This document shows, in pieces, positions 41,541 to 50,003 of a stretch of DNA of 57,735 nucleotides. The notes beneath the pieces were generated by a model that did not search any database, was not told the DNA's origin, and saw only the letters and a list, made by a program, of their open reading frames with translations. This DNA comes from Rhodococcus jostii NBRC 16295 (lineage in GTDB: Bacteria; Actinomycetota; Actinomycetes; Mycobacteriales; Mycobacteriaceae). The stretch is from assembly GCF_001894825.1 (NCBI RefSeq), contig NZ_BCWY01000063.1, positions 1 through 57,735 of the forward strand. Direction: 5' to 3'. Every line of letters starts with the position of its first letter. The first letter of the stretch is position 1. Position numbers and translations under genes: made by a program.

Positions 41541-42889
41541 TACTGCAACGGCACTTATGGGACATGTCCGCGGGTTCGGTAGTGACAGATGCGGGCCTGG
41601 TGCTGTCGGCGTCTCCGCCAGTGTGACCAGGACCAGACGTGCTCGTCGGGGCGGGCGTGTCGCAGGATCAGATGCACGAGCAGCCGCCGGATCTCGGGTA
41701 CCGTGTACGCGATCATGCCCTGATCGTTTGTCCCGATTCCCCCTTTATCGCTTCGGTTTTCGTGCCGGCAAGCCAGGCGAGGGCGAGCATCGACAGTGTG
41801 GTGTGCGCGTACCAGGCCCGGTAGGTGCGCACCTGGTACTGGTCCAGTCCGGCCTCGTTCTTGGCCTGCTGGAAGCATTCCTCGACCCGCCACCGCGATC
41901 CGGCGACGGTGGCGAGTTCGGTGAGCGTGGTGCGCCGGGGTCCGGCGCAGATGTAGTACGCGATCTCGGTCGGGTCCGACAGGGATCGGCGGGCGAGCAG
42001 CCAGTGCCCCCGCCCGGGTGCCCAGGCGATCCTGATGGGCACCCGCACCCAGGAATACTCGCGCGGGCCGTGCGCGCCGTCTCCGGCGGAGATCCGGCGC
42101 CACTGCTTCGGCGGGACCGCGGCGATCATCTCGTCGGCCCGGCCGGTGCGCCCATCGGGAGTGAAGACGTCGTCGTTGCGGCGGGTGGCCAGCACGTAGG
42201 AAATATCGCGTTCCTCGAGCCAGACCCGCAGGTACTTCACCTGTCCGTACGCCTCGTCGGCGGTGAGCCAGGTGAACGGGACCTTCGCATCGAGCGCGCG
42301 TTGGATCATGTGCTGCGCCAGCACGGGTTTGGTCGCGAACTCGACCTCGTCACCGATCCCGGCGGCGCGGCACCGGTCCCGGTCGGAGGTCCACGATTCG
42401 GGGAGGTACAGCTCCCGGTCGATGAGCGCGTGCCCGGCCGCGCTCGCGTAGGCGAGGAACACCCCGATCTGGCAATTTTCCACCCGCCCGGCGGTGCCCG
42501 AGTACTGGCGTTGCACCCCGGCCGAGCGGGTGCCCTTCTTGAGGAATCCGGTGTCGTCGACGATCAACACCCCGGCGCGGTCACCGAGCCGTTCGACCAC
42601 GTAGTCACGCACATCGTCGCGGACCCCGTCGACGTCCCAGTCCGCCCGCCGCAGCAGCCGTTGCATCCCGTCCGGGCTCACTTCGCCGGCCCGCTCGGCG
42701 AGGGTCCACCCGTTCTTGCGTTCCAGACCCGCAACCAGACCCGTCACATATTCACGGACCCGGGTGCGCGGTTCCGACCGGGCGAACCGACCGGAGATCC
42801 GCTCATGCAACGCTTCCAACTCGGCAGCAACCAGATCGACAACCACCTAACAAGTATCTCTTACCTGTCAAGCAAGTGCCGTTGCAGTA
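41541..42889 (-). mobile_element. IS701-family insertion sequence, 1,349 bp, CTAG target duplication
   Basis: Perfect terminal inverted repeats of at least 16 bp, TACTGCAACGGCACTT at 41541-41556 and its complement at 42874-42889. Each end is bordered by CTAG (41537-41540 and 42890-42893), a 4-bp duplication of the type known for IS701 elements. It carries one transposase gene read right to left. The perfect repeats and intact duplication suggest a recent insertion. It landed between metY and a MITE-like element, exactly at the MITE edge. Confidence 0.92.
41555..42846 (-). CDS. IS701-type DDE transposase with a possible -1 frameshift near the C-terminus
   Basis: The main frame (ATG 42846 to stop at 41713) encodes 377 aa of DDE transposase: RKNGWTLAERAGEVSPDGMQRLLRRADWD, the first catalytic Asp in GVLIVDDTGFLKKG, VTWLTADEAYGQ-type second Asp (TWLTADEAYG), and SRWRVEECFQQAKNEAGLDQYQVRTYRAWY containing the Glu. 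Family members continue with TVPEIRRLL and WSxWRRRxQAxAxxxHY; exactly this tail is present in the -1 frame (down to the stop at 41555-41557, within the inverted repeat). The frames meet at A-AAG-GGG (41740-41746), a classical X-XXY-YYZ slip heptamer, so the ~430-aa full protein may arise by programmed frameshifting; a simple indel mutation is the alternative. The start of the main frame is probable. Confidence 0.85.
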
Positions 42890-42892
42890 CTA

Positions 42893-43054
42893 GGGCGTGT
42901 CTCCCAATCCCTCTCGGATGCACCTGGCGACACGATCGTCGTCCGGCAAGGCGGAGGAGAAGCCGATACCGCTGTTGTATCGGCGCCGACGACAACGCAG
43001 CAGGGCGGCGATTGGGCGCCAGGAGCGCCGAAACGGGGATTGGGAGACATGCCC
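42893..43054. mobile_element. MITE-like non-coding element, 162 bp, with 19-bp terminal inverted repeats
   Basis: Ends GGGCGTGTCTCCCAATCCC (42893-42911) and GGGATTGGGAGACATGCCC (43036-43054) are inverted repeats with 18 of 19 matches. CTA(G) borders both sides. The 124-bp interior has no complete ORF. The layout fits a miniature transposable element or deletion derivative of a larger IS; the parental family was not identified. The left-hand CTAG has been used as the IS701 target. The right border contributes the stop codon of the HsaA-like gene. Confidence 0.75.
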
Positions 43055-44232
43055 TAGATCATGGCCCGCATCATTCCCTGCGGTTCGCCGCCGAGCTGGG
43101 TGAGCGCGCTCGCGTGATTGGTGGGTCCGGGCACGTGGACCGCGTGCGCCAGGCCGGCGTGGGCGTCGCGCCAGAACCGCTGCATCGGGGTCTTGTAGTG
43201 CAGTGCCCCGCCGCCGGCGCGCGCGAAGATCTCGTCCACGGCACGCACCGCGCGCCAGGCCGCGGCGATCTGGGTGCGACGTCCGATCGCACGCTCCTCG
43301 AACGTAATCTCCTTGCCGGCGTCGACCTTGTCGTAGAACCGGTCCGCGGTCTCGATGAGCGACACCCGCGACGCGTTGATCTCGGCGGCGGACTCCCCGA
43401 TCGCACTGAGAACGTAGGGGTCTTCCTTGATCTTCTGGCCCGTGATCGCGACGCGGTCCTTCTGCACCGCGATGTGACAGGCGAGCGCGCCCTCGGTGAT
43501 GCCGATCACGGCGGCGGTGATGCCGAGCGGAAACATGCACGAATAGGGCATGTTGAACAGCGGCTCCGGCCTGCTCGCCTCCCTCTGAGCACGCCCGTCC
43601 ATCACCTTCGATGCGTTCAACGTCCGGTAGGCCGGGACGAATGCGCCGTCGACGATGAGGTCCTTGCTTCCCGTTCCGCGCAGTCCGATCACGTCCCACG
43701 TGTCCTCGACGATCTGATAGTCGGTGCGCGGCAGGATCACGTGCAGAGACGAGGGCGGCATCGCGATGCCGCCCTCGCCGTCACCGACCATCGCCCCGAG
43801 GAAGGCCCACCGACAGTGGTCGGTTCCGGACGAGAACGACCAGCGGCCCTTCAGCACGTACCCGCCGTCGACGGGTGTCGCGACACCCATGGGCGCATAC
43901 GGCGACGCCATCCACGTGTCGTTGTCCTCGCCCCAGATCTCCTCCTGCACCTGCGGGTCCGCGAAGGCCAGTTCCCACGGGTGCACGCCGACGATCCCGG
44001 CCACCCATCCGCTCGCGCCGTCGAGTGCCGCAATTCCCATGACGGTCTCGGCGAACTCGCGGGGGTGCACCTCGTAGCCGCCGTACAGCTTGGGCTGCAG
44101 CAGCCGGATCGCCCCGGAGTCGCGCAAAATGGCGGCGGCGGTGTCGGTGAGCCGGCAGTCCGCCTCCGACCGCACGGCCTGTCCGCGGATCTCCTCGGCG
44201 ACGCCTTCGATTCTGTCGAGAACCTGGCCCAT
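43054..44232 (-). CDS. HsaA-like flavin-dependent monooxygenase (acyl-CoA dehydrogenase fold), KstR-box promoter
   Basis: 392-aa oxygenase component of the two-component flavin monooxygenases. It resembles HsaA, which hydroxylates the phenolic 9,10-secosteroid in cholesterol degradation: LLQPKLYGGYEVHPREFAETVMGIAALDGASGWVAGIVGVHPWELA, WGEDNDTWMASPYAPMGVATPVDGGYVLKGRWSFSSGTDHCRWAFLGAM, and RFWRDAHAGLAHA near the end. An FMN reductase partner (HsaB) is not in the window. ATG 44232 has AAGGGG 5-6 nt upstream; the longer start is unnatural. The stop TAG lies in the border of the MITE, so the extreme C-terminus could have been altered. A perfect KstR motif lies 23 bp upstream of the start. Paralogue rather than HsaA itself is likely. 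Confidence 0.85.
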   Translation of the reverse strand: MGQVLDRIEGVAEEIRGQAVRSEADCRLTDTAAAILRDSGAIRLLQPKLYGGYEVHPREFAETVMGIAALDGASGWVAGIVGVHPWELAFADPQVQEEIWGEDNDTWMASPYAPMGVATPVDGGYVLKGRWSFSSGTDHCRWAFLGAMVGDGEGGIAMPPSSLHVILPRTDYQIVEDTWDVIGLRGTGSKDLIVDGAFVPAYRTLNASKVMDGRAQREASRPEPLFNMPYSCMFPLGITAAVIGITEGALACHIAVQKDRVAITGQKIKEDPYVLSAIGESAAEINASRVSLIETADRFYDKVDAGKEITFEERAIGRRTQIAAAWRAVRAVDEIFARAGGGALHYKTPMQRFWRDAHAGLAHAVHVPGPTNHASALTQLGGEPQGMMRAMI

Positions 44233-44254
44233 CGGGACCCCTTCCCACCATAGG

Positions 44255-44268
44255 TAGAACACGTTCTA
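44255..44268 (-). promoter_or_regulatory. KstR-type operator (cholesterol regulon box)
   Basis: TAGAACACGTTCTA is a perfect palindrome and matches the KstR consensus TNNAACNNGTTNNA at every fixed base. It lies 23 bp before ATG 44232 of the HsaA-like gene. KstR represses cholesterol-catabolic genes in rhodococci and mycobacteria until a steroid CoA thioester is present. Binding here is inference. Confidence 0.8.
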
Positions 44269-44398
44269 GTAAATATAGCCCGGGGGTAGGGATTCCGCGC
44301 AGAACCAGACGCTGCACTTGAAAGTTCGTCGCACCTAACTCTATAGTCCGGATATACGAATCAGCAGGTAGATCGACGCGACCACGATCAGGAGTCCA

Positions 44399-45661
44399 GT
44401 GAGCATCGAGGCCCCCAGACCCCTCCTCCCGCGCCGCGCGCCCCGCAAGGGCAGCATCCGGACAGTCGCGCTCCTCGGACCCGCTTTCGTCGCGGCCATC
44501 GCCTACGTCGACCCCGGCAACGTGGCCGCCAACCTCACCGCGGGCGCGAAGTACGGATACCTGCTCGTCTGGGTCCTCGTGCTCGCCAACGCCATGGCCG
44601 TGCTGGTGCAGTACCTGTCCGCGAAACTCGGGCTGGTCACCGGCAAGTCACTGCCCGAAATGCTGGGTACCCGCCTCCGGACCGGCAACCGTCGCGCGTT
44701 CTGGCTGCAGGCAGAGGCGATGGCGGTCGCCACCGACCTCGCCGAGGTGATCGGCGGCGCGATCGCGCTCAATCTCCTGTTCGGCGTTCCCCTCTTCGTC
44801 GGCGGCCTGATCACGGGCGTCGTGTCGATGGGCATCCTCTCGATCCAGAGCCGCCGCGGCCAGCGGACGTTCGAGTTCGTCGTGATCGGACTCCTGACGA
44901 TCATCACCGTCGGGTTCCTCACCGGACTCGCGTTCACCGACGTGTCGGGCACGGACGCACTCGCCGGTCTCGTGCCGCGATTCGAGGGCACCGAGACGGT
45001 GCTGCTGGCCGCGAGCATGCTCGGCGCCACGGTGATGCCGCACGCCATCTACCTCCACTCCGCCCTCGCCCGCGACCGGCACGGGAACGACCTCGAAGGC
45101 CCGCGCCTCGCACGACTGCTGCGGGTCACGAAATGGGACGTGGTCGGTGCGCTGATCGTGGCGGGCGCGGTGAACATCGGCATGCTGCTCCTCGCCGCGT
45201 CCGCCCTGCGCGGCCTTCCCGGCACCGATTCGATCGACGGCGCGCACGCGGCGATCCAGAACTCGCTCGGCCCTACGGTCGCCGTCGTCTTCGCCGTAGG
45301 ACTGCTGGCATCCGGCCTGGCCTCGACGTCGATCGGTTGCGCGGCCGGCTCCGAGATCATGTACGGCCTGCTGTCGATGCGGATCCCACTGCTGTTGCGC
45401 CGGGTGGTCACGCTCATCCCCGCGCTCGTCGTACTCGCGATCGGCGTCGATCCCACGTTCGCGCTCGTCCTCAGTCAGGTGGTCCTGAGCCTGTGCATCC
45501 CGTTCGCCGTGATCCCGCTCGTGCGGATGACGTCGAGCCGCGACCTGATGGGCGTCCACCGCAACGCGACGGCCACCACGGTCGCCGCCTGGGTTGCCGC
45601 GTCGCTGATCGTGGTGCTCAACGTCTCGCTGCTGTGGCTGACGTTGACGGGTTCCGCCTGA
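44399..45661 (+). CDS. mntH: Nramp-family divalent metal (Mn2+/Fe2+) transporter
   Basis: 420-aa proton-coupled metal importer with 11 predicted membrane segments. TM1 carries the metal-binding DPGN in AAIAYVDPGNVAANLTAGA (~42); TM6 carries the MPHAIYLHS motif (Met-Pro-His, ~217); both are required for Mn2+/Fe2+ coordination. GTG 44399 has AGGAG about 5 nt upstream. In the divergent space a TTAGGTGCGAC-like half-site on the minus strand (about 44325-44342) faintly recalls DtxR/MntR sites but is not convincing. The gene ends against the convergent kinase gene with no gap. Confidence 0.93.
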   Translation: MSIEAPRPLLPRRAPRKGSIRTVALLGPAFVAAIAYVDPGNVAANLTAGAKYGYLLVWVLVLANAMAVLVQYLSAKLGLVTGKSLPEMLGTRLRTGNRRAFWLQAEAMAVATDLAEVIGGAIALNLLFGVPLFVGGLITGVVSMGILSIQSRRGQRTFEFVVIGLLTIITVGFLTGLAFTDVSGTDALAGLVPRFEGTETVLLAASMLGATVMPHAIYLHSALARDRHGNDLEGPRLARLLRVTKWDVVGALIVAGAVNIGMLLLAASALRGLPGTDSIDGAHAAIQNSLGPTVAVVFAVGLLASGLASTSIGCAAGSEIMYGLLSMRIPLLLRRVVTLIPALVVLAIGVDPTFALVLSQVVLSLCIPFAVIPLVRMTSSRDLMGVHRNATATTVAAWVAASLIVVLNVSLLWLTLTGSA

Positions 45662-47953
45662 TCACTCGTGCCGCGGCGCACCGGACACGACGCGCTCCAG
45701 CGCCTGCAGGTCCTCCGTCAGCATCCGGAACATCCAGTAGGCCGCCACGAACGCGACGACGCTGCCGACGCACAGGACGCGGAGCGCGACGATCACCCGG
45801 GGCAGGTCCTCCGGGGGAATGAACGTGGCCCCCGCGATCCCGAGCAGCGGCACGGCAGCGGCCGCGGCGAGGAAGAACGTGCTGCGGCGCCCCAGCCGCT
45901 TCAACATCCGGGCGTCGGACGCACTGATCTCGCCGTGCCGCAGAAACACCGGGTAGAGGCACCGGACGGCGTAGAAGTTCACGAAGAAGAACGGGTAGAC
46001 CACCGCGATCGCTCCGCAGACGAGCTGCGATGCGGTGAAGTGGACGATCGTGTTCCACGGGACCTGACTGCCGCTCACCTCCAACGTGATCGGCACGACG
46101 AGCCCGCTGATGATCCACAGACCGAGGCAGAGAAGTGCACACCGCTGACCGAGCAGCAGGGTGTCGCGGCGCGCCCGGGCGAGCTGGGCGCCGGTGTATA
46201 CCCGCCCCCGCCGGAGGCCGCCGGCCACCACCGTCAGGTAGATCACCATCGACACCGTGCCCACGGCTCCGATGAGAAACGCGACCGTGTAGTCGATCCG
46301 GGTGATCCGCTCGAAGTTCTCCTGCGCTTCGGGCGGAAGCTTGCTGATGATCAGGGTGCTGTTGTGCTGGTAGCTGTAGAGGATCGCCAGCAGATTGGGA
46401 ACTGCGATGGCCAGGAACATGATCGGGTGCGTCCACCGCCGCATCCGCAGCCGCCAGCTTCCCGGCGGCGGATCGACCAGGTCGCGGGCGTGCGCGTCGA
46501 GGCAGACGTCGAGTTGCTGGGCGAGTTCGGCACCGGAGGAGAACCGATCCTTCGGCGCAGGAGCCAGCGATTTCAGCAACACTCGCCGCAGCGCGTTCGG
46601 ACAGTCGTCGGGCAGCGCGTCGACGGCCGGTTCGTCCGGTCCGCGCCGCCGGGCCAGCATCGCGTCGAGAGTGGTGCGGTCGCCGGGTGGGTGGGAGTGC
46701 AGTTCGGCGTCGCTGTCGTCGAAAGGTCTTCTGCCGGTCAGCAACTCCCAGAGGACGACACCGAGCGAATACAGGTCGCTGCGGGTGTCGAGATCGCCGG
46801 GTGCGCCCGGCCGGTCCGGGTGGATCGCCTCGAGCTGTTCGGGTGACATGTAGGCCAGCGAGCCGCCGAAGTACGCGACCGGACTCGACCCGGCGATGTT
46901 GCGACTGAAACTGATGTTGAAGTCGGCGAGCTTCGGGACGCCCTCCGCCGTCAGCAGCACGTTCGCCGGTTTGACGTCGCGGTGCAGGACGCCGCGGCGT
47001 CCGGCATAGTCGAGCGCCCCCGCCAGCCGCCGGCCGAGCCAGGCGACCGTCTCGGGCCAGGTCAGCGCCGCGACCTCTCGGCGCACCCCGGATTCGCTGG
47101 GCCGGATCTCGCCTCGACCGACCAGGGCCCGGTCGATCGCGTCCAGCAGCACGGCGCCGCTGCGTGAGGCCGGTGGCGTCTCACGAACCCGGGCGACCAC
47201 GTCGAGCAGCGTGCCGCCCGGGACGTACTGCATGTACAGCAGTCGGAGGTCGCGGCCCGCGAGGAGGCGTTGATCGTAGACGCGGACGATGTAGTCGTGG
47301 TCGAACTGGGCCAGGGTCTGCGGCTCGGTGCCGTGGTCCAGGGAGATCTTGACGGCGACCATCCGTTGCAGCGACCGCTGCCGGGCCAGGAACACCCGCG
47401 CGAACGCGCCCCGGCCGAGACCGGTCACGAGATCGAAATCGTCTATCCGCTGGCCCACCTCCAGATCGTCGAGCGTTCCGCCGCTCCCCGGATACACCGA
47501 CAGCGTCGTCTCCCCGCGATGGAGGGATGTGCTGTGGTACTCGCCGGTGCCGAGCAGTTCGTCGAGCTGGCCTGCCTGACCGGGAAAGTTCTGCGTGTAT
47601 TCGCTCGCCTCGACCGACTCGCCGCTGCGCCGGCGGATGTGGAACTCCTCGTACAACAGGTCCGGCGGCAACGGCCACCGCCGCAGTTCGGGCAGCTCCT
47701 CACAGTATTCGGCGAGCCGCTTCGGGTGGTCGCCGCGGAGCCAGCGGTTCTCCAGGTCGACCTTCACCAGTTCGATGAGCGTGACCCGGCGGAGCGCGGG
47801 CGACACCGGCAGGTAGGCGGCGAGGTCGGGGGCGGACGCCGAGGCGTCCCAGGCGCTGGCGAAGCGCGCGACGGCGTCGCCGACCGCCGTGTCCGACACC
47901 CGGACCTGCTCGGAAGCGGCCGGTGAACCTCGCCGGGAGGGCATGGAAGCCAT
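45662..47953 (-). CDS. Membrane Ser/Thr protein kinase with C-terminal polytopic domain
   Basis: 763-aa kinase. Residues 1-165 form a soluble N-terminal domain (PDLAAYLPVSPALRRVTLIELVKVDLENRWLRG, IRRRSGESVEASEYTQNFPGQ) also seen in planctomycete/actinobacterial kinases. The kinase domain (~170-475) has GLGRGAFARVF, VAVKIS, HRDVKPANVLL (catalytic Asp ~324), DFN instead of DFG (~343), MSPEQLEA and DTRSDLYSLGVVLWELLTGRRPF. Residues ~505-763 hold about six membrane segments, rather than the usual single TM and PASTA repeats. ATG 47953 (or 47944) fits; earlier in-frame starts belong to the TetR shadow. Signal and targets unknown; it neighbours the TetR-regulated acyl-CoA operon. Confidence 0.85.
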   Translation of the reverse strand: MASMPSRRGSPAASEQVRVSDTAVGDAVARFASAWDASASAPDLAAYLPVSPALRRVTLIELVKVDLENRWLRGDHPKRLAEYCEELPELRRWPLPPDLLYEEFHIRRRSGESVEASEYTQNFPGQAGQLDELLGTGEYHSTSLHRGETTLSVYPGSGGTLDDLEVGQRIDDFDLVTGLGRGAFARVFLARQRSLQRMVAVKISLDHGTEPQTLAQFDHDYIVRVYDQRLLAGRDLRLLYMQYVPGGTLLDVVARVRETPPASRSGAVLLDAIDRALVGRGEIRPSESGVRREVAALTWPETVAWLGRRLAGALDYAGRRGVLHRDVKPANVLLTAEGVPKLADFNISFSRNIAGSSPVAYFGGSLAYMSPEQLEAIHPDRPGAPGDLDTRSDLYSLGVVLWELLTGRRPFDDSDAELHSHPPGDRTTLDAMLARRRGPDEPAVDALPDDCPNALRRVLLKSLAPAPKDRFSSGAELAQQLDVCLDAHARDLVDPPPGSWRLRMRRWTHPIMFLAIAVPNLLAILYSYQHNSTLIISKLPPEAQENFERITRIDYTVAFLIGAVGTVSMVIYLTVVAGGLRRGRVYTGAQLARARRDTLLLGQRCALLCLGLWIISGLVVPITLEVSGSQVPWNTIVHFTASQLVCGAIAVVYPFFFVNFYAVRCLYPVFLRHGEISASDARMLKRLGRRSTFFLAAAAAVPLLGIAGATFIPPEDLPRVIVALRVLCVGSVVAFVAAYWMFRMLTEDLQALERVVSGAPRHE

Positions 47954-47976
47954 GGTAGCTGGCCACGCCCTGCCGG

Positions 47977-48690
47977 CTACTGCAGTTCCGACACCGGGGT
48001 CGACGGGTCGATGGCGACGCCGATCCGCTCCAGATTGCCGTGCAGCACTTGCCAGATCGACACCTCGAGGAACTCGGCCAGTTCGTCGCTGCCGAGCGCC
48101 GACTGCGGGTTGCTCAGCCAGCGGTTGACGCTCGCATCCACGAGTCCGACCAACCCGAAGGCCAGCGACTCCGCCAGATCCGAATTGCCGGCCACCGTGT
48201 CGAGCACTGTGGCGAGCAGACCCGACAACTGGAGTGCGATCGCGGTCTTCGTTCCCGTCACCACGCGCGAACCCGTCGTGCGCCTGCTCGGGGATCCGGT
48301 GCCGAGGAATTGGTGGAGGCGTGGGTATTCGACGATCCACCGCAGGTACGTCTCGACGGCGCGGGCGATCGCCTCGCCCACCGTTCCCTCCGGCGTCAGC
48401 GTGGGCGCGAGGTCGGCCATCAGCCGCTCGATGATGCGTCCGCGCAACTGCTCGTCGAGGTCGCCGCGGTCGGTGAAGATCCGGTAGACCACCGACCGCG
48501 GCACGTCGGCGCGGTTCGCGATCTGCTGAACGCCCACGTCGGGGCCGTCCTCGTTGATGGCCTCCATCGCGGCTTCGAGAATCCGGCTGCGGCGTTCCGC
48601 CTTGTGGTCCTCCCAGCGCGTGGCGCGGCCGTCGCCCTGGGGCGACGCGGCGGTTTCCACTTTCTCCGGCATCGCCCATACGTTACCCAT
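47977..48690 (-). CDS. TetR-family transcriptional regulator
   Basis: 237-aa repressor with HTH at residues ~30-80: RRSRILEAAMEAINEDGPDVGV, then QIANRADVPRSVVYRIFTDRGDLDEQL. ATG 48690 or ATG 48672 are possible starts; neither has a good Shine-Dalgarno sequence, so a leaderless message is possible. It diverges from a five-gene acyl-CoA degradation operon, with a 14-bp perfect inverted repeat in between (48705-48742). It most likely represses both directions and is induced by an acyl-CoA intermediate of the pathway, as for other rhodococcal lipid operons. The kinase gene follows 23 bp downstream on the same strand. Confidence 0.87.
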   Translation of the reverse strand: MGNVWAMPEKVETAASPQGDGRATRWEDHKAERRSRILEAAMEAINEDGPDVGVQQIANRADVPRSVVYRIFTDRGDLDEQLRGRIIERLMADLAPTLTPEGTVGEAIARAVETYLRWIVEYPRLHQFLGTGSPSRRTTGSRVVTGTKTAIALQLSGLLATVLDTVAGNSDLAESLAFGLVGLVDASVNRWLSNPQSALGSDELAEFLEVSIWQVLHGNLERIGVAIDPSTPVSELQ

Positions 48691-48697
48691 CCGACTG

Positions 48698-48742
48698 TTG
48701 ACTGGACACCCTGTCTCACATACTTTGATGAGACAGGGTGTC
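48698..48742 (+). promoter_or_regulatory. Promoter with superimposed 14-bp operator arms for the acyl-CoA operon
   Basis: TTGACT (48698-48703), 17 bp, TACTTT (48721-48726) form a near-consensus promoter. GACACCCTGTCTCA (48705-48718) and TGAGACAGGGTGTC (48729-48742) are perfect inverted arms with a 10-bp spacer that contains the -10 hexamer. A TetR dimer bound here would occlude RNA polymerase. Start of transcription would be about 48733, 40 nt before the thiolase start. Confidence 0.8.
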
Positions 48743-48772
48743 ACACACATTTTTCGGACTCAGGGAGTCGCA

Positions 48773-49957
48773 ATGGGTAACAGGGTGTTCGTCGCCGGAG
48801 CCGGGATGACGAAGTTCGAGAAACCGGGCGCACGCGAGTGGGACTACCCCGACATGGCGCGCGAGGCCGGAGGCAGGGCCCTCGAGGACGCGGGCATCGA
48901 GTACCGGCTCGTGGAGCAGGCGTACGTCGGATACGTGTACGGCGAGTCGACGTCGGGACAGCGGGCCGTCTACGAACTCGGCCTCACCGGCATTCCGATC
49001 GTCAATGTCAACAACAACTGTTCGACGGGGTCGACGGCACTCTTCCTCGCCACGCAGGCCGTCCGGAGCGGTCAGGTCGACTGCGCGCTGGCGCTGGGAT
49101 TCGAGAAGATGCAGGCCGGTTCGCTCGGGTCCACGTACGACGACCGGGAACAGCCGATGATGCGCCACCTCCTCGCGCTCGCCGAGCTGCAGGAGTTCGC
49201 GATGCCGCCCGCCCCGTACATGTTCGGCGCCGCGGGCAAGGAACACATGGAGCGATTCGGCACAACGGCCGAACAGTTCGCCAGGATCGGCGTGAAGAAC
49301 CACCGCCACTCGCAGAACAACCCGTACGCCCAGTTCCAGGACGAGTACACGCTCGACGAGATCCTCGGGTCGAAGCCGATCTACGGGCCGCTCACCAAAC
49401 TGCAGTGCTCCCCCACCTCGGACGGCTCCGGTGCCGTCGTCGTCGTGAGCGAGAAGTTCGTCGACGAGCACGACCTCGCCGGGCAGGCCGTGGAGATCGT
49501 CGGCCAGTCCATGGTCACCGACCTCCCCAGCACGTTCGAGGACCGCAGCGCGATCAGCCTGGTCGGCGCGGACATGACCCGCACGGCCGCGGCCCGCGTC
49601 TACGAACAGGCAGGCATCGGACCGGACGACATCGACGTCATCGAACTCCACGACTGCTTCTCCACCAACGAACTGCTGACCTACGAGGCGCTCGGCCTGT
49701 GCGGCGAGGGCGAGGGCGGCAAACTCGTCGACAACGACGACACCACGTACGGCGGGCGCTGGGTGGTCAATCCGTCCGGCGGTCTCATCTCCAAGGGACA
49801 TCCCCTCGGCGCCACCGGGCTCGCGCAGTGCAGCGAACTCACCTGGCAACTGCGCGGGACCGCCGACAAGCGTCAGGTCGACGGCGCCACGGTCGCGCTG
49901 CAGCACAACATCGGGCTCGGCGGCGCAGTGGTCGTCACCGCCTACCGCGCACTCTGA
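48773..49957 (+). CDS. SCP-X/lipid-transfer-type thiolase
   Basis: 394-aa thiolase-fold protein that would cleave a 3-oxoacyl-CoA to acetyl-CoA (or propionyl-CoA). The nucleophile Cys is in NVNNNCSTGSTALFLATQ (~83); HDCFSTNELLTYEALG supplies a catalytic His; GGLISKGHPLGATGLAQ has the second His (~343); the usual C-terminal catalytic Cys of degradative thiolases is replaced by HNIGLGGA, as in SCP-x thiolases used on branched or steroid side chains. ATG 48773 has GGGAG 5 nt upstream. First gene of a five-gene operon behind the TetR operator. Confidence 0.88.
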   Translation: MGNRVFVAGAGMTKFEKPGAREWDYPDMAREAGGRALEDAGIEYRLVEQAYVGYVYGESTSGQRAVYELGLTGIPIVNVNNNCSTGSTALFLATQAVRSGQVDCALALGFEKMQAGSLGSTYDDREQPMMRHLLALAELQEFAMPPAPYMFGAAGKEHMERFGTTAEQFARIGVKNHRHSQNNPYAQFQDEYTLDEILGSKPIYGPLTKLQCSPTSDGSGAVVVVSEKFVDEHDLAGQAVEIVGQSMVTDLPSTFEDRSAISLVGADMTRTAAARVYEQAGIGPDDIDVIELHDCFSTNELLTYEALGLCGEGEGGKLVDNDDTTYGGRWVVNPSGGLISKGHPLGATGLAQCSELTWQLRGTADKRQVDGATVALQHNIGLGGAVVVTAYRAL

Positions 49958-50003
49958 TCCTTCTCTCTCACCATTTAATTCGCCGAGAACACCAGGAGTA
50001 ACC

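Noticed and set aside
42912..43035. A small gene inside the MITE-like element
   Set aside because: Short Arg-rich frames cross its borders without start signals or recognisable protein features.
44320..44345. MntR/DtxR operator before mntH
   Set aside because: Only a TTAGGTGCGAC-like half-site is visible; the other half does not match.
47954..48679. N-terminal extension of the kinase gene to 1,005 codons
   Set aside because: It is the out-of-frame shadow of the TetR gene, low in protein-like motifs.
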